A stretch of 64,000 nt of DNA from Rhodococcus sp. ARC_M6 (GTDB taxonomy: Bacteria; Actinomycetota; Actinomycetes; Mycobacteriales; Mycobacteriaceae), in assembly GCF_022810305.1 (NCBI RefSeq), contig NZ_JALGQH010000016.1, forward strand, positions 1 to 64,000, written 5' to 3'. Both the position numbers and the translations under genes were made by a program. Shown piece after piece: positions 25,930-34,765 of this stretch. Position 1 is the first letter of the stretch; each line of letters begins with the position of its first letter. The notes below the pieces were generated by a model. That model was not told the DNA's origin and ran no database searches. It saw only the letters and a program-made list of their open reading frames with translations.

Positions 25930-26457
25930 TCACTCGAATTGCGGACGCTGAATCTCGGGTTCGGACCCGCGCGTGGATTCGAACAGTAGCGACACGACGA
26001 CCAGGATGAATCCGCAGGTGAGGTAGGTATCGGCAAGATTGAAGGTGGGCCACCAGCCGGTATGGAAATAATCGGTGACCCGCTCGTCGAGAGCTCGGTC
26101 GACCACGTTGGAAGCAGCTCCGGCGACAATCAAGGCGAAACCGATCACGGCCACCCAACGGCTTTGAGGGATACTCCTCCAGGCGTATACGGCGATGCCA
26201 ACGGTGACGAGAGCGGTCAACGCGATGATGATGGCACTCGGTAGCCGATCGCCCAGACTGAAGGCAACACCACTGTTGTACGCCAACCGCAACCTGACGA
26301 CACCCAAATCGATCTCATTGGAGCCGGAAAGATGCTTCCGTGCAACAGGTTCAATCGCCAGGGCGACGAATGCCGAAATGAGCGCCGTCATAGCGAAGAC
26401 TGCTCGCCTCGTGCGATAGGGAGATTTGCCGTTCGGGGTCACCTTGTCGGTACTCAC
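25930..26457 (-). CDS. lspA: Lipoprotein signal peptidase (SPase II), metal-operon paralogue
   Basis: 175 residues from a GTG overlapping the CDF gene stop (GTGA). Four membrane helices and both catalytic aspartates: ASNVVDRA and FNLADTYLTCG. Cleaves prolipoprotein signals. A very similar gene sits in the CmtR-ATPase operon (57220-57729). In Cupriavidus, the lead-resistance locus also carries a signal peptidase (PbrC), so coupling to metal export is a known theme. Confidence 0.88.
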   Translation of the reverse strand: MSTDKVTPNGKSPYRTRRAVFAMTALISAFVALAIEPVARKHLSGSNEIDLGVVRLRLAYNSGVAFSLGDRLPSAIIIALTALVTVGIAVYAWRSIPQSRWVAVIGFALIVAGAASNVVDRALDERVTDYFHTGWWPTFNLADTYLTCGFILVVVSLLFESTRGSEPEIQRPQFE

Positions 26458-27374
26458 CACGGAAGCTCCTGACAACGCCCGTCGCCCGCGGCGGGTTCCA
26501 CCTGCAGGGTCGCATGTACGAGATTGAACCGCGTGTCCAACAGATCCTGGGCAGCAGCAAGAACCTTGGTCGGATCGGATCCTTCGTCGATCGTCAGATG
26601 CGCCGACGCAACTTCCATGCCCGATGTGAGCGTCCAGATGTGAAGATCGTGGGCGTCCTTGACTCCGGTGATCCCCTGCAAGGCTTGTGTCACTTCGGTG
26701 ATACTCATGCCGGCGGGGGCATGCTGGAGCAGGATCCTCACGGCATGGCGGCCGAGATTGAATGCTCGTGGCAAGACGAACAGGCCGATCGCAACACCGA
26801 TCACCGGATCCGCGTAACGCCACCCGAAGATCAATGTCACCAGTCCACTGATCAGGACTCCGACAGATCCAAGCATGTCCGCCATCACTTCGAGGTAGGC
26901 GCCGCGGACGTTGATACTCTCCTTCGCACCGCCGCGAAGCAGCAGAAATGCCGCGACGTTCATTGCGAGGCCGACGACAGCGACAATGCTCACCGGAAGC
27001 CCCGGGACCTCAGGTGGATCAGAAAGTCGACCGACGGCTTCGTAGAGAACCCACCCGGCAACACCGAACAGAAGTAGAGCATTGAACAAGGCAGCGAACA
27101 CTTCTGCCCGGTACATGCCGAACGTGCGATCAGGGCGCGAGCGTGCCCTTTGAGCAAGCAATATGGCGGCAAGGGCCATGAGGATGCCGAACACATCGGT
27201 GAAGACGTGTGCCGAGTCGGAGAGCAAGGCGAGCGATGACGTGGACAGGCCCACGATGACCTGCGTGACGAATGTGACCAGGCCGAGTCCGACGGCTATC
27301 CATAGCTTGCGCACATGTTTGCCGGATGCACTCGCAGCTTGTTCTGCGACCCCATGGCCATGACCGTGACCCAT
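26454..27374 (-). CDS. czcD: CDF-family Zn/Cd/Co exporter (CzcD type)
   Basis: 306 residues. Starts with a His-rich stretch (MGHGHGHG), six membrane helices and the metal-site helices SDSAHVFTDVFG and EVMADMLGSVGVL (Asp/His ligands of cation diffusion facilitators), then a cytoplasmic domain with DAHDLHIWTLTSGM. Proton-driven efflux of divalent cations. Coupled to the lspA gene by overlapping stop and start. A 12-bp palindrome lies 45-56 bp upstream, a likely ArsR-family operator. Confidence 0.92.
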   Translation of the reverse strand: MGHGHGHGVAEQAASASGKHVRKLWIAVGLGLVTFVTQVIVGLSTSSLALLSDSAHVFTDVFGILMALAAILLAQRARSRPDRTFGMYRAEVFAALFNALLLFGVAGWVLYEAVGRLSDPPEVPGLPVSIVAVVGLAMNVAAFLLLRGGAKESINVRGAYLEVMADMLGSVGVLISGLVTLIFGWRYADPVIGVAIGLFVLPRAFNLGRHAVRILLQHAPAGMSITEVTQALQGITGVKDAHDLHIWTLTSGMEVASAHLTIDEGSDPTKVLAAAQDLLDTRFNLVHATLQVEPAAGDGRCQELPW

Positions 27375-27418
27375 CTCGGTGTGCCCTTCTTCGTCGTCGA
27401 CCGCAAGGTCATATTGTC

Positions 27419-27430
27419 ATATGCGCATAT
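27419..27430. promoter_or_regulatory. ArsR/SmtB-type palindrome upstream of the CDF gene
   Basis: ATATGCGCATAT, perfect 12-bp palindrome in AT-rich DNA, with another ATAT to its left. Similar in style to SmtB/NmtR sites and to the CATATATG copies upstream of the ArsR gene at 59234-59590. Confidence 0.6.
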
Positions 27431-27477
27431 TTGATTACTGGATGGCTTCAGTAAACCCCGACTGAAGCACCCATGCA

Positions 27478-27492
27478 ACTATCCGTCATAGT
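27478..27492. promoter_or_regulatory. BlaI-type operator, copy 1
   Basis: ACTA-TCCGTCA-TAGT, 62 bp upstream of the CopD-CtaG gene start. One of seven sites with the same arms and spacing. Confidence 0.75.
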
Positions 27493-27553
27493 ATTTTGGT
27501 CCGGAGCGCCGATCGCGCGGGCGAGATCCACAACCCGGAGAGGTCCACCCGCA

Positions 27554-29530
27554 ATGATCGACACCGAACCGGCCGACACCCGCACCGATACTCTCGCCAT
27601 CGGACGACCAATGCGGAAAGTATTGGGATGGGGTGTCATAGCCGCAATCACCGCGGCGGTATTGGCGCGGGCATCAACTTCCGAAGCGCTCCGATTGCTC
27701 GGACTTCCCGATCCAGGTCCCCTGACGATCTACGGACTCCCGGCAGTGATGGCACTCGGCGAGGTTGCCGCCGTGATGACCGTAGGCAGCCTACTTTTGG
27801 CCGCGGTTCTCGTTCCCTCTCAAGCCTCGGGCGTGCTCGACGTCGACGGATATTTAGCGCTACGAACCGCAAGTGTCGCCGCCGCTATCTGGGCGATATG
27901 CGCGGCACTGCTCGTTCCGCTCACCCTCTCGGACAGTTCCGGCCAACCGCTTTCCGTCGTGTTCGCCGATCCAGGGCCGTTCACTCGCGCGATTTTGGAC
28001 ATCGATGTCACTACTGCATGGGCATGGACCGCAGGGTTCACACTCATACTCGCGATTGCGTGTCGCCTGACCCTGCGGTATTCGTGGACACCGCTTCTCC
28101 TTGCATTCGCGCTGTTCAGCTTGCTTCCGAGGGCGTTGTCTGGCCACTCTTCCTCAGGAGGATCCCACGACATCGCTACGAACAGTTTGGTTCTGCATAT
28201 CCTCGCGGCGTCGATTTGGATGGGAGGAATAGCGGCTCTGGTGCTGCATGCATACAGGAAGGGGAGCCATCTCGACTTCGCAGCGCGCCGTTTCTCGACC
28301 GTCGCGCTCACAGCTTTCGTCGTGATAGCGATCAGCGGTGTGGTCAACGCTGCTGTGCGGGTTCCCTTGGCCGCGATGTGGAGTAGTACCTACGGTGTCA
28401 TGATCCTTGCCAAGGTCGCCGCCTTGATCCTCACGGGGTTGGCGGGTTGGCGCCAACGGAAAGTTGCGCTCGCCGAGTTGGCGAAGGACCCCGGCGACAG
28501 GCGCACCTTCACCCAGCTGGCAGTGGTGGAGTCGGTCGTACTCGCAGTAACTGTCGGTATTGCCGTCGCTCTCGGCCGCACTCCGCCCCCTGCTCCCACG
28601 GAACGACAGGATCCGAGCAGGGTCGAAGAAGTGCTCGGATATGCACTCAACGGCGCGCCCACTGCGGGTCGCTTGCTCTTCGACTGGCGATTCGATCTCA
28701 TCTTCGGAACTCTCGCTCTGGTGTTGGCCGCTTGCTATCTCGTCGGCGTTTTTCGACTCCGGCGGCAGGGCGGGCGGTGGTCGACGCGCCGTTCGGTGAG
28801 CTGGGTTCTCGGATGCCTCGTGTTGCTTGTTGCCACATCGTCTGGCGTTGGAAGGTACGCGCCCGCAGTGATGAGCGTGCACATGGGCGCAACGTCAGCT
28901 GTTGCGGTACTCGCTCCGCTCTGTCTGGTCCTGGGAGCTCCTTTCACGCTGTTTCGGCTCACCGTTCGCCGGTCATCCGGAGATGCGCCCGGACTGAGGG
29001 AATGGACACGAAGCTTGTACCGGGGCGCCTGGTTCCGATTCTTGTCCCGTCCCTACGTGATTGTTGTGCTTTTCGCCGGAGCTCTGTACTTCCTTTACCT
29101 GGGAGGGCTGTACAGCGCTGTCGCGGGTTCGCACGTCCCCCATCTGGTAATCAATGGAACCCTGCTGATCTGCGGTTTCATGTTCTTTTGGGTAATGGTC
29201 GGCGTTGATCCCTTGCCGAACCGAGCGAGGACCTCAGTCAGAACGGCCCTGCTCCTGGCAGCGTTCTTGGCCTACGTGGGCCTCGCCGCGGTACTGATCA
29301 CCACCGACACCGTGATCGCCGATCAGTACTTCACCTCGTTGCAACGCGGCTGGCTCGACAACCTTGCACGAGATCAACGCCTCGGTGCCGGACTGATACT
29401 CGCGGTCGGAGCAATGCCTCTGGCAATTGCTACAGGGGCTCTCGCCATCGAGCGCTGCTCGTCGAGAGGCCGACGTGCGGCAGGTCAGGAGGAGAAGGTG
29501 TGCATTCCCGGTGGGGGCGTTTCGTTGTGA
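27554..29530 (+). CDS. CopD-CtaG fusion: copper import/cytochrome oxidase assembly protein
   Basis: 658 residues from ATG 27554 (GGAGAGG upstream; a longer frame would run through the operator). The N-terminal half has about eight membrane helices with a CopD-type region (HILAASIWMGGIAAL); the C-terminal half is a CtaG/Caa3-type domain (VMSVHMGATSAVAVLAPLCLVLGAP, HVPHLVINGTLLICGFMFFW). Such fusions are widespread in actinobacteria and are thought to deliver copper to cytochrome oxidase. The start of the BlaI-operator block. Confidence 0.85.
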   Translation: MIDTEPADTRTDTLAIGRPMRKVLGWGVIAAITAAVLARASTSEALRLLGLPDPGPLTIYGLPAVMALGEVAAVMTVGSLLLAAVLVPSQASGVLDVDGYLALRTASVAAAIWAICAALLVPLTLSDSSGQPLSVVFADPGPFTRAILDIDVTTAWAWTAGFTLILAIACRLTLRYSWTPLLLAFALFSLLPRALSGHSSSGGSHDIATNSLVLHILAASIWMGGIAALVLHAYRKGSHLDFAARRFSTVALTAFVVIAISGVVNAAVRVPLAAMWSSTYGVMILAKVAALILTGLAGWRQRKVALAELAKDPGDRRTFTQLAVVESVVLAVTVGIAVALGRTPPPAPTERQDPSRVEEVLGYALNGAPTAGRLLFDWRFDLIFGTLALVLAACYLVGVFRLRRQGGRWSTRRSVSWVLGCLVLLVATSSGVGRYAPAVMSVHMGATSAVAVLAPLCLVLGAPFTLFRLTVRRSSGDAPGLREWTRSLYRGAWFRFLSRPYVIVVLFAGALYFLYLGGLYSAVAGSHVPHLVINGTLLICGFMFFWVMVGVDPLPNRARTSVRTALLLAAFLAYVGLAAVLITTDTVIADQYFTSLQRGWLDNLARDQRLGAGLILAVGAMPLAIATGALAIERCSSRGRRAAGQEEKVCIPGGGVSL

Positions 29531-29559
29531 TTCTGAGCGTTGTCAACTCTCACCGAAAA

Positions 29560-29574
29560 ACTATGCAAAATAGT
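29560..29574. promoter_or_regulatory. BlaI-type operator, copy 2
   Basis: ACTA-TGCAAAA-TAGT, 30 bp upstream of the M23 peptidase start, the first gene of the unit containing BlaI itself, so it implies autoregulation. Confidence 0.78.
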
Positions 29575-29603
29575 AGTACGCTGTCTGAGGCCGTCACCAT
29601 TCC

Positions 29604-30512
29604 GTGACCTTCCGCGACGCAAGGAATGCGATTTTGTCCCGACACCGCAAGCCCGACATCGACAATCTTGACTGCATGCTTCCGGAAAGTTACCTTTTCG
29701 ACGCTCTCCGCAGTGATCACGAACTGCCAGTCGATTCGACGTATATCTCCACCCCGTCTGCAGTCGAATCGGACACCGTCCTTGGAAGTGTTCAGCGGCG
29801 AAGAGGCGGCGCTCATCGCCGACAGTCCCGCAGTCGCCCTGGCGGGCGGGCATTGGTTCTCTCTGTTGCCACCGGCGCTTTGCTCGCCGCCGGTACATCC
29901 GCTTCGCATGCCTCGTCAGAGAGTGTCAGCGTCCCCGTCGAGGTCGATGCGCAACCACTGGCACCGCTGGAGCAGGCACTGGCATCGGCTCCGGAAATTC
30001 TTCAGGTTCCCAAACTGGCCGATCTGGGGAGATTCGCCGAACAGTTGGCTCGTGGCACCGAACGCGACGCAGCACGCGCATCGAGAGAGGTAGCTGCACG
30101 CGAGCCGCTGACGGTGTCTCCCGTAAGCGGAACGTTGACGTCAAATTACGGACCGCGGTGGGGGTCGACTCACTACGGGTTGGATATTGCCAATGAGATT
30201 GGTACGCCTATTGTCTCCGTTACCGCCGGTACGGTACTCGAGTCCGGGCCTGCGTCGGGTTTTGGACTGTGGGTCCGTATCCTGCAAGATGACGGAACGA
30301 TCGGAGTCTTCGGGCACATCAATGAGACACTGGTAACAGCAGGTCAGAAGGTGCGTGCTGGAGAATTGATCGCGACAGTAGGAAACAGGGGACAATCAAC
30401 AGGGCCACATCTGCATTACGAAGTGTGGCAGGCCGACGGGCAGAAGGTCGATCCCATGGCATGGTTGGACGCGCGCGGGGTGCAGATCCAGTCCCCGGCC
30501 GTCAGTGACTGA
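29604..30512 (+). CDS. M23/LytM-family peptidoglycan endopeptidase
   Basis: 302 residues from a GTG. About 90 N-terminal residues include a basic stretch then a hydrophobic helix (ALVLSVATGALLAAGTSA), placing the rest outside the membrane. The M23 domain keeps the zinc ligands: HYGLDIAN (His, Asp) and HLHYEVW (H-x-H). Cleaves peptide cross-bridges in the wall or acts as a cell-wall sensor. Lies 31 bp before blaI in the same direction, so wall damage and signalling by the BlaI/M56 pair may be linked. Confidence 0.85.
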   Translation: MTFRDARNAILSRHRKPDIDNLDCMLPESYLFDALRSDHELPVDSTYISTPSAVESDTVLGSVQRRRGGAHRRQSRSRPGGRALVLSVATGALLAAGTSASHASSESVSVPVEVDAQPLAPLEQALASAPEILQVPKLADLGRFAEQLARGTERDAARASREVAAREPLTVSPVSGTLTSNYGPRWGSTHYGLDIANEIGTPIVSVTAGTVLESGPASGFGLWVRILQDDGTIGVFGHINETLVTAGQKVRAGELIATVGNRGQSTGPHLHYEVWQADGQKVDPMAWLDARGVQIQSPAVSD

Positions 30513-30543
30513 CGTGATCGACGATTTTCGAAGGGGAAGGAAG

Positions 30544-30903
30544 ATGAAGAGACTCGGCGGGCTCGAAGCCGAAGTGATGAACCTCCTTTGGGATACAGAC
30601 GAGCCGCAGTCTGTACGGGATCTGGTCGACCGCCTCGAGGGAGACGCGCCGAAGGCGTACACCACGATCTTGACCGTCGTGACTCACCTTCACGAAAAAG
30701 GTTGGGTGCAGCGGGAAAAACGAAGCCGTGCGTACATCTATTCGCCATCGCGTAGCCGCGACGAAGCTACCTCACTGGCCATGCGCGAATTACTCGACAA
30801 CAGTAGCGATTCGGTTTCAGCGCTCCTGCACTTCGCGCAAAACGTCTCGGAGGACGAACACGAAGCACTCAGGCGAGCACTGGATAACGGCAAGGTCCGG
30901 TAG
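30544..30903 (+). CDS. blaI: BlaI/MecI-family repressor
   Basis: 119 residues from ATG 30544, preceded directly by AAGGGGAAGG (longer versions to 30505 are less likely). Winged helix typical of BlaI: LGGLEAEVMNLLW, VRDLVDRLEG, AYTTILTVVTHLHEKGWVQREK, then a helical dimer region. It lacks the C-terminal CxC motifs of the copper repressor CopY, so it is a protease-controlled BlaI type. Followed immediately by its M56 protease (stop at 30903, start at 30904). Likely binds the ACTA-N7-TAGT sites found across this block. Confidence 0.9.
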   Translation: MKRLGGLEAEVMNLLWDTDEPQSVRDLVDRLEGDAPKAYTTILTVVTHLHEKGWVQREKRSRAYIYSPSRSRDEATSLAMRELLDNSSDSVSALLHFAQNVSEDEHEALRRALDNGKVR

Positions 30904-31854
30904 ATGACTCTCGCTGCTGTCCTCTTTCTCGGGGCCGTACTCATCGGAGCGTTCATGCCCAAGGTTTTGCGCCGCTTCGAATCGACCAATCTGGCTCCCA
31001 CCGCGATTCTCACAGCATGGATAGGCAGCATCGCGAGTCTGGCATTCCTGACCGTGTCGGCAGTAGTGATCCTCCTGTGGCCGAGCCATGCGCCGGCTGA
31101 AGAACTCTCCGAAGCCCTCGTGCGGTGTTTCACTGCATTCCAGCACGCGATGGCGCCGTGGATCGGGGAAACGCTCGCCGTCGGCGGAGTTGCGGTTACT
31201 GCGCTCATCGCCGCTCGCAGCCTGTTCTTGGCGCATAGACAACACAAAGGTAGTGCGAAGGTACGCGACTACCACCGTGATGTCGTATCGATCATCGCCC
31301 GCGCAGATCCGGTATCGGATGATGTTCTCTGGCTTGATCATCCAATGCCGATGGCCTATAGCGTCGCGGGACGGCCAGGGTTCGTCGTAGCGACCAAGGG
31401 GCTCTCCGACTGCTTGACTGCACCCGAGCGTGAAGCCGTGATCGCACACGAGCGTGCGCACTTGCGAGGTCAGCACCACCGAATCATCAATGTGTGCGAA
31501 GTCTTCGCGAAGGCGCTGCCGGTGATCCCGTTGTTCGCAGCAGCTCCTGCTGCGGTGCGTCGGTTGGTCGAGCTTGCGGCCGATGACCGAGCCGCGCAGG
31601 CCACCAGTCCCGATGTCGTCAGGTCGGCATTGCGTGTGGTGGCGACGTCGCCACTCCCTCAACCGGTGTGGACCCTCGGACTCGGTGATGACGAGATCTC
31701 GGTGCGCTTGGTCAGGTTGCAGGCCGATTCCCGGCTTCGTGCGACAAAGCTGGTCTGTGTTTCTGCAGCGGTGCTTCCGATGATCGTTCCCGTGATCGCC
31801 GCGTTGACGACCTTGATCATTTTCTCTGCGTCCACTCATGCCCTCGTGACCTGA
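30904..31854 (+). CDS. M56-family membrane metalloprotease (BlaR1-type, no penicillin-binding domain)
   Basis: 316 residues with about four membrane helices (starting TLAAVLFLGAVLIGAF) and a cytoplasmic zinc protease site HERAH inside VIAHERAHLRGQHH, then VELAADDRAAQAT. This is the M56 core of BlaR1/MecR1. The large extracellular penicillin sensor domain is absent, so a beta-lactam is not necessarily the signal. Expected to cleave BlaI when activated. Immediately follows blaI. Confidence 0.88.
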   Translation: MTLAAVLFLGAVLIGAFMPKVLRRFESTNLAPTAILTAWIGSIASLAFLTVSAVVILLWPSHAPAEELSEALVRCFTAFQHAMAPWIGETLAVGGVAVTALIAARSLFLAHRQHKGSAKVRDYHRDVVSIIARADPVSDDVLWLDHPMPMAYSVAGRPGFVVATKGLSDCLTAPEREAVIAHERAHLRGQHHRIINVCEVFAKALPVIPLFAAAPAAVRRLVELAADDRAAQATSPDVVRSALRVVATSPLPQPVWTLGLGDDEISVRLVRLQADSRLRATKLVCVSAAVLPMIVPVIAALTTLIIFSASTHALVT

Positions 31855-31898
31855 AGAGGGGACCGGAAGGTCGCCGGTTCAGCGCCCAGAACCCAAAA

Positions 31899-31913
31899 AC
31901 TATGCAACGTAGT
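31899..31913. promoter_or_regulatory. BlaI-type operator, copy 3
   Basis: ACTA-TGCAACG-TAGT, 60 bp upstream of the oxidase subunit I gene. Confidence 0.75.
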
Positions 31914-31972
31914 AGTTGAGTTAAGCTTCTGTCGCACACTCTATTTGCGTCTCGACAGGAAGCGGGCTGACT

Positions 31973-33730
31973 ATGACCGCAATTGCACCACCCCCTACTC
32001 CCATCCGGCCGTACCCCGCACGTGCGGCAGCGAAGGGATCGGTGCTCCGTAACGCCATCACGACGACCGATCACAAGACGCTCGGCCTGATGTACTTGGT
32101 AACCTCGTTCGCATTCTTCCTCATCGGCGGGCTCATGGCGCTGATCATGCGTAGTGAGCTGGCGATCCCGGGTATGCAGTTCCTGTCGAACGAGCAGTAC
32201 AACCAGCTGTTCACCATGCACGGCACGATCATGCTGCTGCTGTATGCGACACCGGTGGTATTCGGATTCGCGAATTACATTCTCCCCCTGCAACTCGGTG
32301 CGCCGGATGTGGCTTTCCCCCGATTGAATGCCTTCAGTTACTGGCTGTATCTCTTCGGCGCTCTGATCGCGACGGCCGGATTCGTCACCCCCGGCGGCGC
32401 CGCAGATTTCGGCTGGACGGCCTACACCCCTCTGAGTTCGGCAATAAACTCACCCGGCGTAGGGGCTGATCTGTGGATTGTAGGCCTGCTCGTATCAGGT
32501 CTCGGCACCATTCTCGGTGCGGTCAACATGATCACGACCATCGTCAGCCTTCGAGCTCCGGGTATGACGATGTTCCGCATGCCGATCTTCACGTGGAACA
32601 TCTTCGTCACCTCGATCCTGATTCTGTTGGCCTTCCCACTTCTGACCGCAGCACTGTTCGCGTTGCTCTACGACCGCAGATTGGGCGGTCATATTTTCGA
32701 CCCGGCAACCGGCGGAGTTCTGTTGTGGCAGCACTTGTTCTGGTTCTTCGGCCACCCCGAGGTGTACATCATCGCGCTGCCGTTCTTCGGCATCGTCTCG
32801 GAGATCTTCCCGGTCTTCAGCCGTAAGCCGATCTTCGGATACCAGGGCCTGATCTATGCGACATTGGGCATCGCGGCCCTGTCGATCGCGGTGTGGGCGC
32901 ACCACATGTACGCAACGGGTGCTGTTCTGCTTCCGTACTTCTCGTTCATGACGTTCTTGATCGCAGTGCCGACCGGCGTGAAGATATTCAACTGGATCGG
33001 AACGATGTGGAAGGGGCAGTTGACCTTCGAGTCGCCGATGCTCTTCTCACTCGGTTTCCTGATCACCTTCCTCTTCGGCGGTCTTTCCGGTGTACTGCTG
33101 GCCAGTCCGCCGATAGATTTCCAGGTCACGGACAGCTACTTCGTTGTCGCCCACTTCCACTACGTGGTCTTCGGCACCGTTGTGTTCGCCACCTATGCCG
33201 GTATCTACTTCTGGTTCCCGAAGATGACCGGTCGCATGATGGACGAGCGACTCGGCAAGTGGCACTTCTGGACCACGTTCGTCGGCTTCCACATGACCTT
33301 CCTGGTCCAACATTGGCTCGGTGCGGAAGGCATGCCGCGACGATATGCGGATTACCTTCCCTCGGATGGATTCACCACACTCAATACGGTCTCCACGATC
33401 GGGTCCTTCATTCTCGGAGCGTCCACCCTGCCGTTCATCTGGAATGTCTTCAAGAGCTACCGGTTCGGTGAAGTTGTGACTGTCGACGATCCGTGGGGCT
33501 TCGGCAACTCGCTCGAATGGGCAACCAGTTGCCCGCCGCCGCGCCACAACTTCACCGAGTTGCCGCGCATCCGCAGCGAGCGTCCGGCATTCGAACTGCA
33601 TTACCCGCACATGGTTGCCCGGATGCGAGCAGAAGCACATGTCGGCCTCACCGGACACCCGACGCAGAATTCGCAGAAATCGGAAAAGATACTCACCACA
33701 TCCGAGCCTGACAGTGACGGAAAGAAATAG
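31973..33730 (+). CDS. ctaD: aa3-type cytochrome c oxidase subunit I
   Basis: 585 residues. Twelve helices with the usual ligands: haem a His in [11 protein letters not shown], CuB and cross-linked Tyr in [15 protein letters not shown], CuB His pair in WAHHMYATG, and haem a3/a His pair in [10 protein letters not shown]. Oxidises cytochrome c and pumps protons, reducing O2. No subunit II, III or IV lies nearby, so it must be an extra copy that joins partners encoded elsewhere, produced under BlaI control. Preceded by GGAAGCGGG. Confidence 0.95.
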   Translation: MTAIAPPPTPIRPYPARAAAKGSVLRNAITTTDHKTLGLMYLVTSFAFFLIGGLMALIMRSELAIPGMQFLSNEQYNQLFTMHGTIMLLLYATPVVFGFANYILPLQLGAPDVAFPRLNAFSYWLYLFGALIATAGFVTPGGAADFGWTAYTPLSSAINSPGVGADLWIVGLLVSGLGTILGAVNMITTIVSLRAPGMTMFRMPIFTWNIFVTSILILLAFPLLTAALFALLYDRRLGGHIFDPATGGVLLWQHLFWFFGHPEVYIIALPFFGIVSEIFPVFSRKPIFGYQGLIYATLGIAALSIAVWAHHMYATGAVLLPYFSFMTFLIAVPTGVKIFNWIGTMWKGQLTFESPMLFSLGFLITFLFGGLSGVLLASPPIDFQVTDSYFVVAHFHYVVFGTVVFATYAGIYFWFPKMTGRMMDERLGKWHFWTTFVGFHMTFLVQHWLGAEGMPRRYADYLPSDGFTTLNTVSTIGSFILGASTLPFIWNVFKSYRFGEVVTVDDPWGFGNSLEWATSCPPPRHNFTELPRIRSERPAFELHYPHMVARMRAEAHVGLTGHPTQNSQKSEKILTTSEPDSDGKK

Positions 33731-33763
33731 CCGCCGGCGCTCGATGACGATGGGAGAGTGACA

Positions 33764-34303
33764 ATGTCAACACGCACAATGCCGGTAGTGCGCGTGCCGG
33801 CAACAGATACCGCTGCCGCCCTACTACTTGATTGGTTGATTCGAGACGTGCTGCCGGCGGCCCTCGACGGTGGCGCTGCGAACCATGCAAGTGTCCGGTT
33901 GCGGACTTTGCCCCCGATATCTCATCGCCACATCCGAAGCCCCCGCAAGCTGCGGGTTCACGCCCGTCGCGTAGGGGACACAATCGCCGCAATCGAGGAT
34001 CAAATCCGGATCCGAGCGGTTTCCGTTGATGCAGAGCGGGCCCTTGCTCGACCCACCATCGTCCTTCCCGATCCTGTGCTGAACGCAGCAGCCAGCATCG
34101 GTGGCGCAATGATGGATATCGGGAGTTCCTCAGCGGCATTGGCCTATCGCGCGCTCCTTCTCGTTCCGGCAACCATCGAGTCGGAAGAGGCGGCGTTCTC
34201 GACCCAAGTGAGGGTGATCGATTCCTATTGCGCTCTGCTTACGCGGCTGTGGCACAGCGATTTTCAGGCGAGCATCGTCATTCCTCCGCCTATCGAACCC
34301 TGA
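33764..34303 (+). CDS. Hypothetical protein, 179 residues
   Basis: Begins at ATG 33764 or GTG 33758, with GGGAGAG upstream, 33 bp after ctaD and probably in the same unit. Arginine-rich and soluble, with one long helical region (GDTIAAIEDQIRIRAVSVDAERALARP) and a stretch of small residues (LNAAASIGGAMMDIGSSSAALAYRALLL) that may be membrane-associated. No family recognised. Downstream position suggests an accessory role for the oxidase. Confidence 0.5.
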   Translation: MSTRTMPVVRVPATDTAAALLLDWLIRDVLPAALDGGAANHASVRLRTLPPISHRHIRSPRKLRVHARRVGDTIAAIEDQIRIRAVSVDAERALARPTIVLPDPVLNAAASIGGAMMDIGSSSAALAYRALLLVPATIESEEAAFSTQVRVIDSYCALLTRLWHSDFQASIVIPPPIEP

Positions 34304-34308
34304 GCGCT

Positions 34309-34350
34309 CCTCGCTTCGGTGTGCTGTGATGAGGGCGTACCGAAGCGAGG
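34309..34350. terminator. Hairpin between convergent genes
   Basis: Perfect 12-bp inverted repeat, CCTCGCTTCGGT and ACCGAAGCGAGG, with an 18-base loop, placed between genes ending at 34303 (plus) and 34426 (minus). No U-run; likely a bidirectional terminator or an end-stabilising hairpin. Confidence 0.6.
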
Positions 34351-34425
34351 TGTTCGTCATGGGAGCCGGTTCCAAGACGTATCGCTTCGCGACCGAAGCA
34401 CAAACATTCGGCACGGCGGAAGCGA

Positions 34426-34623
34426 TTACTTCTTCGGAGGAATCGCTCTCTTTACCGCAAGAGCAGCCCTCTGGATCTGGCTGGTCATTTTTCCGCCGGT
34501 CTTGGCTTCGGCAGACGCTGCGGTTTTCTCGATCGCCTTTTCGATCTTGTCGGCGTTCTTCGAGGCAGCTTCCTTGCCTTTGTCGACCAGCGCTTTCGCT
34601 GCACCCATGAGTTTCACGTTCAT
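34426..34623 (-). CDS. Small helical protein resembling MT0933-type antitoxins
   Basis: 65 residues, almost all charged helix: LVDKGKEAASKNADKIEKAIEKTAASAEAKTGGKM... The pattern (Lys/Ala-rich repeat, KTGGK) resembles the MT0933/Rv0909 antitoxin-like family, but no toxin gene adjoins it. Ends with the basic VKRAIPPKK. Regulated apparently by the BlaI-type operator 53-67 bp upstream. It could equally be a stress or DNA-associated protein. Confidence 0.6.
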   Translation of the reverse strand: MNVKLMGAAKALVDKGKEAASKNADKIEKAIEKTAASAEAKTGGKMTSQIQRAALAVKRAIPPKK

Positions 34624-34675
34624 CTCCTTCGCCTATCCGCAATCGCCTCTGTTCTGGAGGATTGCAGACCTAAAA

Positions 34676-34690
34676 ACTAAGCTTCATAGT
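34676..34690. promoter_or_regulatory. BlaI-type operator, copy 4
   Basis: ACTA-AGCTTCA-TAGT upstream of the 65-residue helical protein (34623). Confidence 0.7.
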
Positions 34691-34765
34691 AGTTTAACGA
34701 TGCTGAAGGCGGACGGAGCATGCAACTGCCGAGATGGACGGCACCGGCACGTTTTCGTGAGGCTC

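Noticed and set aside
30544..30903. CopY-type copper repressor
   Set aside because: No C-terminal cysteine cluster; the adjoining M56 protease fits the BlaI type.
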